64,000 nt of DNA from Lingula anatina. Lineage: Eukaryota; Brachiopoda; Lingulata; Lingulida; Lingulidae. The stretch spans positions 688,279 to 752,278 of the forward strand of contig NW_019775680.1 of assembly GCF_001039355.2 (NCBI RefSeq), read 5' to 3'. The position numbers and the translations under genes are program-made. The notes beneath the pieces were generated by a model. It was not told the origin of the DNA. It did not search any database and was given only the letters and a program-made list of their open reading frames with translations. Position 1 is the stretch's first letter; every line of letters starts with the position of its first letter. Shown here in pieces: positions 12,000 through 24,236 of this stretch.

Positions 12000-14900
12000 G
12001 TAGGGATCGGTATTTGGACACGTTGTGTAAAAGTGCCCCTAATACACCATCTGCATACTCAGTGCCACAGTACCTTTGTATGTGCAAATTAAGAGTTACC
12101 CGGCGGTCTCTGTATGTTGCATCACACCTATAAATACCGCTGTGGCATTTTCCACATGCTCATCAGATATACACAGGTCTCCTATCATCATGGCATGGCA
12201 TACATTTTTTTTAGTTTCCTATTTATGTAATAACTTCTCTCTTTCTGTTGATTGTAACTAATCAGTTTAGACAGGTTTATTGATACCGGTACATGTGTCC
12301 TTTATCTGTAGCTGCTAGACGGGGTTAAATCGTAGGTTGGAAGCACTTTATGACAGTAGCAGCCGACAGTCTGCAAAGACAATGCCAGGCAGTGAATTTT
12401 TGATAAGTATAAGAAATTAATTGCATATTATTCATAAGTCTAAGTAAATAAAGTATAAGGAGATTAAACCAAAAGGGGACAATGTCATCGCCTGTGTTTA
12501 CCCCTTTGAACGTTTAGAACGGAATGAATTATACTTGTGCTAGTTTTCATGTACCATGAACTTTACCTTGTTGATACATCGACCGTATGTTTGCAAAAAA
12601 ATACATCCTTTTGTTTTGTTCTAGAAGTTTAATAAGAATGCATAATTTTTTCTATAAACACTGCCAAATGCCTTACTGAAGTCAATATAAGATGCATATT
12701 ATGTACAGTTACGGGTGCTGTTATTACATGAATGGAGTCACGTTTTAATGCTTTTAAACATACTGTAATGACGAGGTCTATTTTGGTGGGGCATCCTTCT
12801 TGCCATGAAGGTAATTTTTTCTACATACTAGTAGGGGCATTGAGTCGAAATGTTTTCCCACACAGCTTGTAATATGTACATAGGTTTACGTTTGATGTTA
12901 GGGCGTTACTTGCAATCCACTGCATTTTTGAATAACTTCAATTTATCAAAACAATTAATTTGCAAGTGGTCCAAGAAAATTATTGTAGGGGTTGTTTTCA
13001 TCTTCGGTAAATGAGAAATCCATCGCTCCTTGAATGAACTCCTCTTTGCTTATCAAGCCATCGCCGTTTCTATCAAGTGTTTTAAAGACATCTGCCGAGC
13101 GCTCTGTGGGAATTCCCCAACTGTAGAAAAACGCCTCGTGCTCCTTTGGGGAGATGAAACCGTCTCCGTCAAGATCTATGGAGTCGAAGTCAGTGGAGGC
13201 AAAGCTTACAGCCGAATCACGGTAACTGGTGTTAACGGTTTGCAGGAAGTTGGAAATATACTCATCTTCTGAAACTCTGGAGCCATCCGGTTTGCCTATG
13301 TCTCTCGTCATTTCTTCCCAGATGTCTAAACGGTTTTTCAATACCTTTTTTGCTTCGTTTTCTGAAACAAAAAAACAACAGAGCGAGATTCAACAAATGG
13401 CGTGATTACATGCACATCTCATCCAATTACCTTAGTAAGTATCCATTGTAATTGAAAAGGTTTTGATGTCACTTTAAGCTACAATCACGTAACATTTTGT
13501 TGTGGTCATAATTCATCATTTTGATATTGTAGCAAGTTAACACTAAGTTGATCGACTCATGTGTGCACAAACAACAGCTCTCTAATAAACAAAACTAATA
13601 TAAAATAGAATGTTTTGCTGTGCTACCGTCAAGGCACATGTAAGCTGTAACGCGATGGGCGCTCAATTCAAAATCTCTCCTTGTCAGGTATCCGTCGCCG
13701 TCTACATCATTGGACCTGAAGAGGGTCCTGAATTTTCTTTTCCATATTTCCGAACCTTTCACCATAGGATAGTCGTGAGGGGTCTGGAATACGTGTGATG
13801 TACCTTTAGGTTAATTTGAACAAGATTCACATTAACTCACATTCTTTACACAAATTATTGAGAAAAACAGAAAAAACACAAATCCAAATATAACAGTGTA
13901 AATCTGACCATACATGAACAAGATGTAACCCTTTATTGTCCGTGAAGCAAGAGTGACATAAGTTTGCAAAAAATAGTTGTTGATCAGGGCTCTCATTGCA
14001 TGTTGTCTACCATTACAGACAGAAGAAAAGAGTGCTATACCCTTTGCTAATTGTAACTAAATTCCGTCGGCAGGTCGGATTATCTAGATTTAAGAAAGAA
14101 TAAATATAACACAGAATAAAAATCAAAGGGCCCGCTGACGAAGTGACTCAGCTGTGTGAGATGAATATTTTCTGCATCTAAGACTGGTTGCTTAGCGTAC
14201 GTAAAGCGTGCGTTACAAGTATACACTTCTACGCTGTTCGGGGAAGGAAGACGTGCACTTCCAAAGAGGGGCTTTGGCCCCTTTACAACCCATTTTTCGG
14301 ATGAGCAATTGTCGTTCACTAAATAATCTTGCTGCACTCGTACTCGTTATTTCTTTTTCAAGATGCACTATAAAGCTTTTGTTGTCTGGTGAAGAATACT
14401 CACTTTCTGTATGGAAATCGTCTGCTGCGAAAAATGACGCCAAAACGAACGTTGGACAAGTTTTTTGGAGAAACGTAACAACGACATTTTTCCGTTGTCT
14501 AGGGATCCGTAACTAAGTATTGGAAGAAAAGCGAGTTAGTTATACCAGAATGCAAATAGTTTTGTGTTCAGAGCTGCATCAAAAAATTGGGTAATCGTTC
14601 TTTTTATGGCTTTAAATGAAAAAGTCGATGCAGTAACTGACACTTTCGGGTTCACTAGCTACGTAAGGTATACATGAACATGTCTGTGTATATTCACAAA
14701 GACGTTCTTGCATGCTATAATGCGGCTTACTCTTTATCTATGGGAGGGGCGGTTTCAGTTTAAGGTGAAAAATATTGTTATTGCATTGAATATAAGATTC
14801 TTTGTTGCAACCGTGAATATTACATGACACAATATGGATATGCGTATCATCAATTCACTACACCTCTCCCCTGGCAAAAGAAAGGCCAAAAACAGATCAC

Positions 14901-15515
14901 CATATCGTTGTCACGGTGTCTGAAACAATTTGATAAGTCCCAAAACGCACGAGGTACCTGTCTCCATTTGTCTGAAAACAAAATATCCAAGCTACCGGTA
15001 TGCAGTCTGCGCTTTATATGTCTGTGTGGGTCGGATCTCTTTAGGCCTTTGTACGCCAAACTTGACTTACACAGTCTGCCGTCAGTGATTTTACGGTTTT
15101 TGATCTATTTACAGTGTATTTCTCTTTAACAAATTACATCGTGTGTTAGCGGGTATATTGACAAGTCTTTTTTACTTCAGGTGCAGATCATATTACTTTT
15201 TGTCCTGACGCACCGTTGTCATTGCATTATTTTATAAAAAAAAAAGTTTCTGTATAATATTCGTGAAATATCATCTCGTAGGCCAATCAGTGTCACACAG
15301 TGTACCAGTACCTAAGGGGTAAAATAATTCATGATGTTGATTCTGTAACCGTTATTCTTAATTGAACGTGAGAGAATTACATACTGTCCCAAATGTCACA
15401 ATTGTCACTGCTTTTCTATACTTGCCCTGTCTTTTGATGGTACTAGCCCTATGTGTAATGGCGCAGATAACTTCTAGATTGTGTATATAGGTGGGTGAAT
15501 TCCTTCCTTCGTATG
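12000..15515. repeat. Segmental duplication, right copy (contains gene B)
   Basis: Partner of 1600-5015; see that entry for landmarks. Both exon and intergenic parts align, so whole gene units, not only mRNAs, were duplicated. Confidence 0.8.
12955..14487 (-). CDS. SCP-like EF-hand calcium-binding protein, gene B
   Basis: Exons 14487-14404, 13783-13627 and 13361-12955 on the minus strand give 215 residues, with the same exon lengths and phases as gene A. The leader starts MSLLRFSKKLVQ and contains FWRHFSQQ, giving a basic stretch with an R-x-F-S motif. EF3 loop is DLDGDGFISPKE and EF4 loop is DRNGDGLISKEE. The EF1 loop in exon 2 is intact. The tail is FTEDENNPYNNFLGPLAN. All splice sites are GT/AG. 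Gene A and B proteins differ at scattered positions, which fits a duplicated and still open gene. Function (calcium/magnesium buffer, possibly mitochondrial) is inferred from family and leader. Confidence 0.88.
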
Positions 15516-15533
15516 ACGGAAAGTCCACATTTC

Positions 15534-16162
15534 AGGCCTACCCAACTATCAGACTTGGCACATAAGGATCCTGAATTAACCGGTATATCGGACCACACTA
15601 CCCGTTTTCAATGTATGTGTCAGATCACATTTCGGAGTATCACACCCCAGAACAAATTTTGTAGGACGACCGCGGGCTCATCCACGCTCGGCTGTCACCT
15701 TGATTGGATAGTAAACGATTGTCGTAAAATCGCTATATGATTTTAAAACCGGGTGCATAAATTTGAAAACCACCTAGAACAACCTTAGACTGTACTCTAA
15801 CTTTAGAGTACTCTATTTTATTGTCTCTATGGGGGTATATGGGGACTTTACGACATTCGGTTTGAATGCTTTAACCACTTTTGAAAGGGTTTTTTGCATT
15901 GTATTAGATTAATGTGACAGTCTAAGGTTGTTCTAGGTGGTTTTCAAATTTATGCACCCGGTTTTAAAATCATATAGCGATTTACGACAACCGTTTACTA
16001 TCCAATCAAGGTGACAGCCAAGCGTGGGCTCATCCTGTCGGTGTTCTGACTGATACTCCGAAATGCGATCTGACACACACCTTGAAAACGGGTAGTGTGG
16101 TCCGATATACCAGTTAATTCAGGATCCTTATGTGCCGAGTCTGGTAGTTGGGTAGGTCTGCA
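15534..16162. repeat. Long inverted repeat (foldback element)
   Basis: The left arm, about 15534-15792 (from GGCCTACCCAACTATCAGAC to AACAACCTTAGACTGT), is the reverse complement of about 15911-16162 with scattered mismatches and small indels. A loop of about 118 bp separates them. A fragment of the same arm lies at about 10385-10500. I see no coding capacity. The right arm ends about 115 bp from the stop codon of gene C, so it may fall in that gene's 3' flank or UTR. Confidence 0.88.
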
Positions 16163-16277
16163 TTTTATCAAAATGCTGGCAGTGGAAAGGGCACCATTGG
16201 TTTTGCAGGGTACATTTACGCTGAACATTGTCTACGTAATCTTGCCTTACGAATCAAAGGGACCACGGATGATTGTT

Positions 16278-18238
16278 TTATTTCACAAGTGGTCCGAAAA
16301 AGCAATTGTAAGGACTGTTTTCATCTTCGCTAAAAGTGAAATCTACCGCTCCTTCGATGAACTCCTCTTTGCTTATCAAGCCATCGCCGTCGGCGTCCAA
16401 CACCTTAAAGACATCCGAAGAGTGCTTTATCGGGATTCCCCAGCCGAAGAAAACTGCTTCGTGTTCCTTTGGGGAGATGAAACCGTCTCCGTCAATATCC
16501 ATGCAATCGAAGTCGAAACTTATTGAGTCAACTAGAGATTCGCGGAAGTTGGAATTGACGGCAGCAAGGAAGCTTGAAAGATAAGCCTCTTCTGACAGCT
16601 TGAAGTCAGCAGCGTTTTTCCCATTTTAACAATGGCTTCCCAGAGTTTTAAACGATTCTTCTTTAATTCTTTTGCCATTATACCTGAAGACAAACAAGAA
16701 AAACGATTCGAAATAAGAATAACTTCGCATATTAGATTTGGTTGAAATTTGACACATAAAACATAAACAGTAGTGAACGTGTTATTCAATGTCACAAATA
16801 TCGGTTGAAATATTTATTTTGTACGCTTAACGTTCCATCTTCACTCAGATGTGAGATAATACACCGTCACCCGAGTGATATTGTAAAATAACGTGAAGGC
16901 TAATATAATTTTTATGTTTTACACGGTTGCACATTGGGCTGCCAATGAGAATAAAATGCAATTGATCACTTAACACAAACGCCAAGTTATAAATGCAGAT
17001 TAACAGTTACCGTCAATGCTCAAGTAATCTGCGACGCGATTAGCACTCATCTCAAAGTCATTTTGGCTCAGATATCCGTCACCGTCTAAATCATGGGCTC
17101 TGAAGAATGTATGGACTTTGCTTTTCCAAAGCTCTGATCCTGTCACAACCGGATAGTCGTGAGGAGACTGGAATGAATGAACTCTTCAGTGACGAATGGA
17201 ATCCAATACAGTATATGTATTAGTATAGTATGTTTTGCGTTATGTATAAACATTGTCGCCGATTGAAACCTCCGTATATGCAATAGATAATAACAAATAA
17301 TGTACGAAAAAGACATTCGTTTTGATGAAACATTCTGTTGAATTCTATCAAAAAACGTGGAATGTGTCACATTTCTACAGGTACATATCATGATTGTGCT
17401 GACGCTTTGGTGCATTTTCTTTATGAAAAGAAAATAATTACCTGTAAAATAAATACATTGTCGTAGCTGTGATATACATAAGGGTGTGCATATCATTGGC
17501 CGCATTCACATCGAGAAGAGCCGAGGCTCAGCAAGGCCGAGACCTAAATATGGCGGACGTACATGAAAGGAAAACCGCCTAATCCTTTTATGGTCTCTCC
17601 GCCTCTCACACGCCTCCCAAAGCGAGGGTACAGTCATTAAATCTCGGCTCCATTGGCCCGGAAGCTACCTGAGAAAAAATTAAGTGCGCAAGACCTTCAG
17701 TTAAACTCGAGGTGAAGAAAGCATGGCAGCTGGAGGCGATCGAAGGAAAAAAGCTCTTCTGTTCTATTATCTTTCAAAACAGAGACAAAAAAAGGCATGA
17801 ATTGGCCCGTAGAGCAGCAATGAATCGGCTATCTGCAGAGATAATGTCAGCTGACCCAAGACCAATGAGCATGCGCACTTAATTTTTCTCAGGTAGCTTC
17901 CGGACGAATGGAGCCGAGATTTAATGACTGTACCCCAGCAGGGACGACGCATGGGGAGGCGTGTGAGAGGCGGAGAGACCATTAAAGGATTAGGCGGTTT
18001 TCCTTTCATGCACGTCCGCCATATTTAGGTCTCGGCCTTGCTTAGCCTCGGCTCTTCTCGATGTGAATGCGGTCATTGTTGCTATCACGATTTCATTTGA
18101 GCTCCGTTTTCTGCCTTTAGGCGAAAAAAGTCATGTCAGTTAATGTACACTCACCTTTTTCAAAATGATCGGTTTTTGGGTAAAACGCCGATAAATCGTG
18201 GCCTGTAAGGAACGACTGGCAAGAATAATCCTCTCCAT
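16278..18238 (-). pseudogene. SCP-like gene C, one-base deletion in exon 3
   Basis: Exon 1 (18238-18155, leader MERIILASRSLQ...YRRFTQKP) and exon 2 (17167-17011, EF1 loop DLDGDGYLSQND) are intact with good donors and acceptors. Exon 3 spans 16683-16278 and is 406 nt where most copies have 407. The frame breaks after WEAIVKMGK, at an A5 run near 16615-16619. It resumes as ADFKLSEEAYLSSF and runs cleanly through EF3 (DIDGDGFISPKE), EF4 (DADGDGLISKEE) and the tail to FFGPLVK. A single missing A would explain it. Either a young pseudogene or a homopolymer error in the assembly. Intron 1 contains a complete MITE. Confidence 0.8.
17500..18072. mobile_element. MITE with about 115-bp terminal inverted repeats
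   Basis: It begins CCGCATTCACATCGAGAAGA and ends with the inverted copy TCTTCTCGATGTGAATGCGG. The arms contain TATGGCGGACGTACATGAAA and GTCTCTCCGCCTCTCACACG. TCATTG directly flanks both sides and is a candidate 6-bp target-site duplication. It lies within intron 1 of gene C. No transposase is encoded. Confidence 0.85.
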
Positions 18239-18676
18239 TGATGCCGTGATCTGGGCTCTGTAACTCGAAAGCATCGCGTATTGCGAATATTGATACCACA
18301 TAGAGGTTACAGTATATTACATGGGGCGAGTATGGGCGTGTTATGGAATCGAGACGCTTGCGTACAGCCACACTGATGAATGCTCTACATGTAAGTTTAA
18401 GGTCAACTATTCTGTTTGCTGACTTTGAAATAGAAATAAACCACAAAGAAGATATGCGGGTGAATTGAAATGCATTTTTATGGGAGAACCATGGTGCCTG
18501 TAAGAATTAATTTCAAATTCAACTTTGACTTTAATGAATACCAAATCTACGTGCACCATGGCGATTTATAGTTTACTTGGTCCAAAAAATATATACATGT
18601 ATAATGGCGAGGCGTGAATTGGTTTTTAATATGTGATTTGTGCTCCCGGTGTTGACGTCTCTCTGCCACTCGAAAT

Positions 18677-18910
18677 CAGTGGCGGATTTAGGGGGGGGGA
18701 GTCACGGGTGTCCAGACCCCTAAATTTCTGAAAATATCACACCAGTGCCCTCCACCTTAAAATTAGAATTTGGACTAGCTGAGTCATATTTCTAAACCGT
18801 ACCAAATGGCACTGTTCTCCCTCTAAATTACCAAAAATTTTCGAGGCCCTCCAGGGGGGGTCGGATTTGCATCCGTGGACCCCCTTCAAATAATCATGGA
18901 TCCGCCCCTG
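18677..18910. mobile_element. hAT-like MITE
   Basis: The ends are CAGTGGCGGATTTA on the left and TGGATCCGCCCCTG on the right, an imperfect inverted repeat of the CAG.GGCGGAT type common in nonautonomous hAT-like elements. Related copies lie at 44999-45233 and about 60003-60190. The remaining flank, 18239-20180, has no recognised gene. Confidence 0.65.
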
Positions 18911-19879
18911 AAAATATATACGAGTTCCATATGTGGTTCGTGTCGTATCGAGTTTGTCTGTGAGCATGGCTTTTGGAGCTGAAATTGCATACGACCCGTG
19001 TAACTGAGGGTCTTAGTAACAGCAAGTACGCCCTCCATTTGCAATAATGGTAAAAGTTAGCCTGACCTCAGTGGGACAAAATCTAGGGCGAGGGCTGACA
19101 AATGAAAGGAAAGCGGACTATCTATCATGAGGGACTCTCTGTCACGATACACCGGCGCTTGAAATACTTTTTCCATCTCTCTCCCCTTTTCCCTGGGCTC
19201 AAAATGATGACAAATCAGTTTCGTAAAGCATTTTAGATTGGGTTCCCACAGAGCATATTCAACCACAAGCTACAGTGTTCTAATGTAGGTTTGAATAAGG
19301 AAAGCTTTTTAAGTGCTGAAAGTGAAAGTTATAATTAAATCAAAAGGGAGATCAGTAAATATGCTTATAGTATTTATTTCATGACTTTTGTGTCAAAATA
19401 TGCTTATAACATTTACACAGAATTATAATGGCGAGATAACAGTGGGCACAATACTATACATTTTTATATCCTTACCATACATAAAATTGAAAGGCATTGA
19501 CAATACAAATATACATAATCATGCTTAACAATACAAATATATACATGTATATTCATGCATAACAGTGTGCCATGAAAAATACCGATTCCAACAAAACTGT
19601 TCAACTGAAAATTTTAAACCTACATGTACTCAGTAGTATGATCTAACCTATAGTGTAGTATATTCTGAAGAGCGTCCGTCTAAGAAATCTAGAGCTCTTT
19701 GAAGAATCCCCGGGACCCCCACACACAAAATATATAGATCCCAGTAAGTACCTTGTATAGTTGTCGCCATGTGCTTACCACAAGAAAGGGTATATAATAA
19801 ATTCATAAAAAAGAACACTATATATAACCACATAATTACATTACTACTACTGTCATTACTTATGTCATTGAACCTGTGC

Positions 19880-20080
19880 TATCATTGCTTCTTTTTTAGA
19901 ATTCGACCTCTGAATATAATGTGGTCGGCCAATTTTCAACTTGCAAGAAACGCGTGTTATGTTATTATAATTGTTTTAAATACCATTTTTAACCATTAGT
20001 CTCAAATGAACGTGATGGAAGAAAGGGAAACCGTCTGTAGAAACATTAAGTTGTAAGAAAATGTGTATACATTTAGACGC
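19880..20080. repeat. Downstream flank shared by genes D and E
   Basis: GAATTCGACCTCTGAATATA and CTCAAATGAACGTGATGGAA here match about 29235-29395 downstream of gene E (GAATTCTACCTCTGCATATA, then CTCAAATGAACGTGATGGAA). The D and E 3' flanks are therefore duplicated along with the genes. Confidence 0.75.
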
Positions 20081-20182
20081 TAGCTATTATACAGTGTTAA
20101 CATGTATGTCTGTAACCTTTTGTTTAATAGGTGTTGTGGGCTCCATGATAAAATCTTAAGAGCTAAAGCGCCCATAAATGGT

Positions 20183-23100
20183 TTATTTCACAAGTGGCCC
20201 CAAAAAGCAATTGTAAGGACTGTTTTCATCTTCACTTAAAGTGAAATCCACCGCTCCTTGAACGAACTCTTCTCTGCTGATCAGGCCATCGCGGTCGGTA
20301 TCAAACGCTTCAAAGACTGCCGCAGAATGCTCCGTCGGAATTCCAAAGCCGTAGAAAAATGCTCTGTGTTCCTTCGGGGAGATGAAGCCGTCGCCGTCAA
20401 GATCCATTGAATCGAAGTCATTGTTTACGAATCCAACAACTGCTTCGCGAAATTCGGTATTTAGGGTAGCGAGGAGATGAGAAAAATAAACTTTCTCAGA
20501 TACCTTGAAGTCATCCGGGTCCCCGCCTTGAATAATTCCTTCCCAGATTTTTAGACGACTTCTCAGTAATTCTTGTGTCGATTTGTCTGAAATAAACATT
20601 AAAAAGGCAAAACTAGATTTTGTTATAAGAAAAACTGGGAATATTTCATTTCTATTTGCAATAAATTAAATTAAACACACATTTACAATCAATAAATGTC
20701 ACAAAGCCATGAAAACAATTTAGCTGTTAATCTAACTCACTGTTAATTTCTGTTAAATAATGTAACATAAGTCATAATATTGATACTTTATTATCTCTTG
20801 CGGTAAACTTGCCCCAGAACAATAGCGAGTTGTATATTTAATTGAACTACTCGTATGCTCTTAACATACATCAGACGTTAACTTAATTTCAGGGGTTGGG
20901 GTTATTACCATCAAGGTTCATGTAATCAGCAACGCGATGAGCAGTCATTTCGAAATCTTTTTTGGTCAGAAATCCGTCGCGGTCGATATCATGAGCTCTG
21001 AAAAACGTGCGGATTTTTCTTTTCCAGTGCTCCGATCCTGTCAAAACCGGGTAGTCGTGAGGAGACTGGAATAAAAGAATTAGAGAGCATTAATACATGA
21101 AATCCATATCACAACTTGCAAATAGCCATTTCTTTTCAAGTCTTTTGAATGATGTAAAAACTGTTTGTACCTTTTTTGTCTTTGGATCATTAACATCAAA
21201 GGTTTTTCAGGTGTCACGAATACATGTACTGAGTACTATCAGGCGATGAGGTTAATATGAAGCCATAGTAAACACAGTATTATGTCACACAGCATTAGAT
21301 AAGTTACATGTAATGGTAGCCATAACAAACACAGTATTATGAAATGCAACATTTAAAAAGTTGGTCCTTTTCTGTGAAAGATATAAAAACTATCCAGTTA
21401 CTTGTCAAAGTGGTTTAAATTGTAAACTCTTTGGGTCAGTTAAGAGAAAGGAACGGATGAACCAATTATATAATAAGAAAGAGGATCGACGCTCTCATCC
21501 AAAACAATACTCATCCCCCTTAATGCACCCATTTTCCCGATAACGATCGAGACACACTTGAACTCCACAATTTTCTATTTTGTGTAATTTAAATTGCGAC
21601 AGAATGAGTTATCATTTCATCAAAACTGGATTTCAATGACTTCCTCCACATTGTTCACCTGAATTAGGGGTAATGGTAAGTACAACGGAGTAGGGTTACG
21701 CAGTACACTTCTTAAAGTGTGTACCTAAATATAAACGAAGATGTATTGTCGTAGATGAGCTACTGATACACATAATGGTATGGATATCACTTTTTGCTTT
21801 AACGAATTCGATTTAACCCCCCACCCCCCACCTTTTTTTCTTTAGGTGATATACCTGTATTTATAACATCAATTACATTCATATTTGTAAATAACCGACT
21901 TCTTTGTGAAACTCCGAAAAAGCGGTATTTGTAAAATACGTTTGCAGAGAATAATTAATTAATTCTGGAGTTCTCTTTTACGAATGGATGCTCTTAGTTT
22001 AAAATCATATTTTCTGTTCACTGGCGCTAAATAAACGGCAGGGTACAAACGCAAGTGATTTGAAAGAAACGCAGTGGGATCAAAAGCACCACGATGCTCG
22101 TAAGAATATTTAAGTCAACTTTGTTGTTGGTGATTAATCACACCCACGCTCAATATCCCTTAGCGAACTGATGTCGCAAATTTGCTACATTTTGCAAGAA
22201 GGAATTTAGCATGTTAATAAGGCGCTTATTTGAATTTGAAAGGATATGAATATTTCTTACAAACTTGCCTCAAACTTAAGATGGTCTTGCTTTAGAGCAG
22301 TCATTACAAAATCTTTTCGGTAAGATTTTCGTCGCGGTCTGAATCACCGCGAAAGTCAATTGACTGAAACATCTTTGACGGACAAAATAATTTTCTGGAT
22401 GACGAGGCTGCGTACGTCTGTTTTATCTGTTAATGACTGGCATATTAAAGTGGCTACACTGCATGTTATTTACACAACCATAAGATAAAATACTTCAATT
22501 CCAAATAAATGCGTTTAATTAAAGCAATAGCAATGTGGTTTTACAATGAATCTTGGTCACGATAAACATATTGGCGAAATTTAAAATGTTCTATTTCAAT
22601 AAATTGGTGATTACGACAATTTCTGAACGGGCTACATAACAGAGTAAAGTGCTTTTTCTGCTGCAATATTGCCCAGCGTGCAAGTACTTATGACCAAAGT
22701 TCTTTACTATATTATCACAAACTGACGTCAACCGTGTAACTCTTTGGGTGCATTCCCAGAGATTTAGATCGATCCAGAGATTTAGATTTAGATCGACCCA
22801 ACTCCCTGGGGGTTCACGCTAAATTGCAGTCATATTCAATTACCCCCTTACAGCTTTTAGTAGGCGGGACAGACGCTTAAACCGGCTAAGCTCACGGTAA
22901 CTAGTGAGACTCCCCACAGGGATAGATCGATCTAAAATCTATGGGAATGGGGTCTTTGTGTGTGCCTACAGTGTGCTTGTTGTTTGTTCACGTGTCACTG
23001 AATTAGTGGTCAGCCATTGAGGTTGGTCAGTAAGTGGGCACTTTTAAAAACAAAATGATGAAGTAAATGTTTCAGCTTTTTTGCTTAGGATATACGCCGG

Positions 23101-23252
23101 TGTGCATTGATCTATATATACACCTATCTATTTCTGTGGGGCTACATGTATTGTGTATATTAACTCACCATTTTCGCGAAAAGTGCCTTCTGTGTGTAAC
23201 GCCCAGAAAAGACGTCTTTTAATAGACGCTTCGAGAAAAGAATCCCCGCCAT
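20183..23252 (-). CDS. SCP-like EF-hand calcium-binding protein, gene D
   Basis: Exons 23252-23169, 21065-20909 and 20586-20183 give 214 residues. Leader MAGILFSKRLLKDVF...RYTQKA is basic but carries one Asp. EF1 loop is DIDRDGFLTKKD, EF3 loop DLDGDGFISPKE and EF4 loop DTDRDGLISREE; the tail is LSEDENSPYNCFLGPLVK. Exon 3 is three bases shorter than the standard. The reading into the upstream intron at 20587-20599 is not coding, because a TTTCAG acceptor precedes codon 81. Intron 1 is 2.1 kb and contains a decayed exon-2 relic. Function is inferred from the SCP family. Confidence 0.87.
22285..22385 (-). pseudogene. Relic of an SCP exon 2 inside gene D intron 1
   Basis: GAGCAGTCATTACAAAATCT and TTTTCGTCGCGGTCTGAATC (plus strand) match exon 2 of gene D (GAGCAGTCATTTCGAAATCT, then ATCCGTCGCGGTCGATATC) with small indels. 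The reading frame and splice sites are lost. It marks an extra gene copy that has almost decayed. Confidence 0.6.
22740..22966. mobile_element. MITE of the GATCGATCTA family, in gene D intron 1
   Basis: It begins GGGTGCATTCCCAGAGATTT and ends ATCTATGGGAATGGGGTC, with GATCGATCTA-like motifs near both ends and internal GTGAGACTCCCCACAGGGAT. CTTTG flanks both sides, a possible target-site duplication. A near-complete reverse-orientation copy is at 52365-52592, a truncated one at 27112-27212, and a diverged one at 55840-56082. Confidence 0.75.
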
Positions 23253-24052
23253 CAGTGCAGCTTCTGCTGTCCTCTGCTTAACTACAACGTATACAGATTG
23301 AAGCATGAAATCGTCTGTATTCTGTTAAAAGAACTGCAATGTATGAAAATGGTCGAGTATTTTGTAAACGACGTTTGGATGGAAGGCTGCATGCAGTTGT
23401 ACATAATTTTAAGCAAGGTTATCATAATTCAATCGACAAAAAACGTTTACAGGCAAAATACTACATGTATCTGCGATAGGCTGCAAATGTGTATACCTGG
23501 AGTTCTAAGTAACTACACTGCATCCGCGATTTACTTAAACAATACCATTTTAAGTTTTCTGTTTGAAAGTAGAAACGCGTCAAATAGACGCGTTTAATTT
23601 TAGCAAAAACTACATTTACCACCGAAGACTGGGATTGATTTCAGTGCAGTGCATGAGAAATTAGAAACTGTTTAACTTCAGTACAAAGAGTCACTCCTTC
23701 TTTCAAATAAAGTATTCACTGGTTCTACGGTTCTTACGGAGTGAGATTGTAGATCACTGTGTATTGTGTCTCAGTTCTGATCATTTTTCGTCTTTGCTAC
23801 CGTACACATCTGCACGGTAGCTGTGGTTGAGTTTTTCTCACCGTGATCAGGCAGGGAAGTTGCAGGGCTCTCCACCTGGTGTGCGCAGTACTTACCGTAA
23901 TTTCCACGCAGGGAGAGCACACCGGGTGAAGGTAGGAAAAAGCACGAACACAACACAAAGGACGCATATAACTTACTAGTATTTGAAAGATATTCCACTT
24001 CATAATATATGCGTACAGTGAAAGATTCGACTTACCTCTTGCCTACGGTGCT

Positions 24053-24236
24053 TTTGACCAAGGTATGAGTACGTATATGGTTGACGCCCGTTTGTTTCAC
24101 ACAAATGTCCAGCGCGCAACTCCTTATATGCAGTGGTCACTGTCTGCAGTGTTGTGTGACAACCAGTGTCACAGGCAAGCGACCTCTGCGACAGCACAAC
24201 AATGGTGACCGTGGTCAGTGCCTGGACACTTTTCAA
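24053..24236 (-). other. Candidate orphan exon with Cys-rich peptide
   Basis: A minus-strand open stretch contains a hydrophobic run (ALTTVTIVVLS) followed by SLACDTGCHTTLQ, then HLCETNGRQPYTYSYLGQKH. It ends just before a good donor (CAAGAG then GTAAGT). No ATG starts it in frame. A CGCAG acceptor in front of AGGTCGCTTGCC is possible. I do not recognise a family. A further minus open stretch at 23771-23998 could be a neighbour. The rest of 23253-24930 shows nothing recognisable. Confidence 0.25.
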
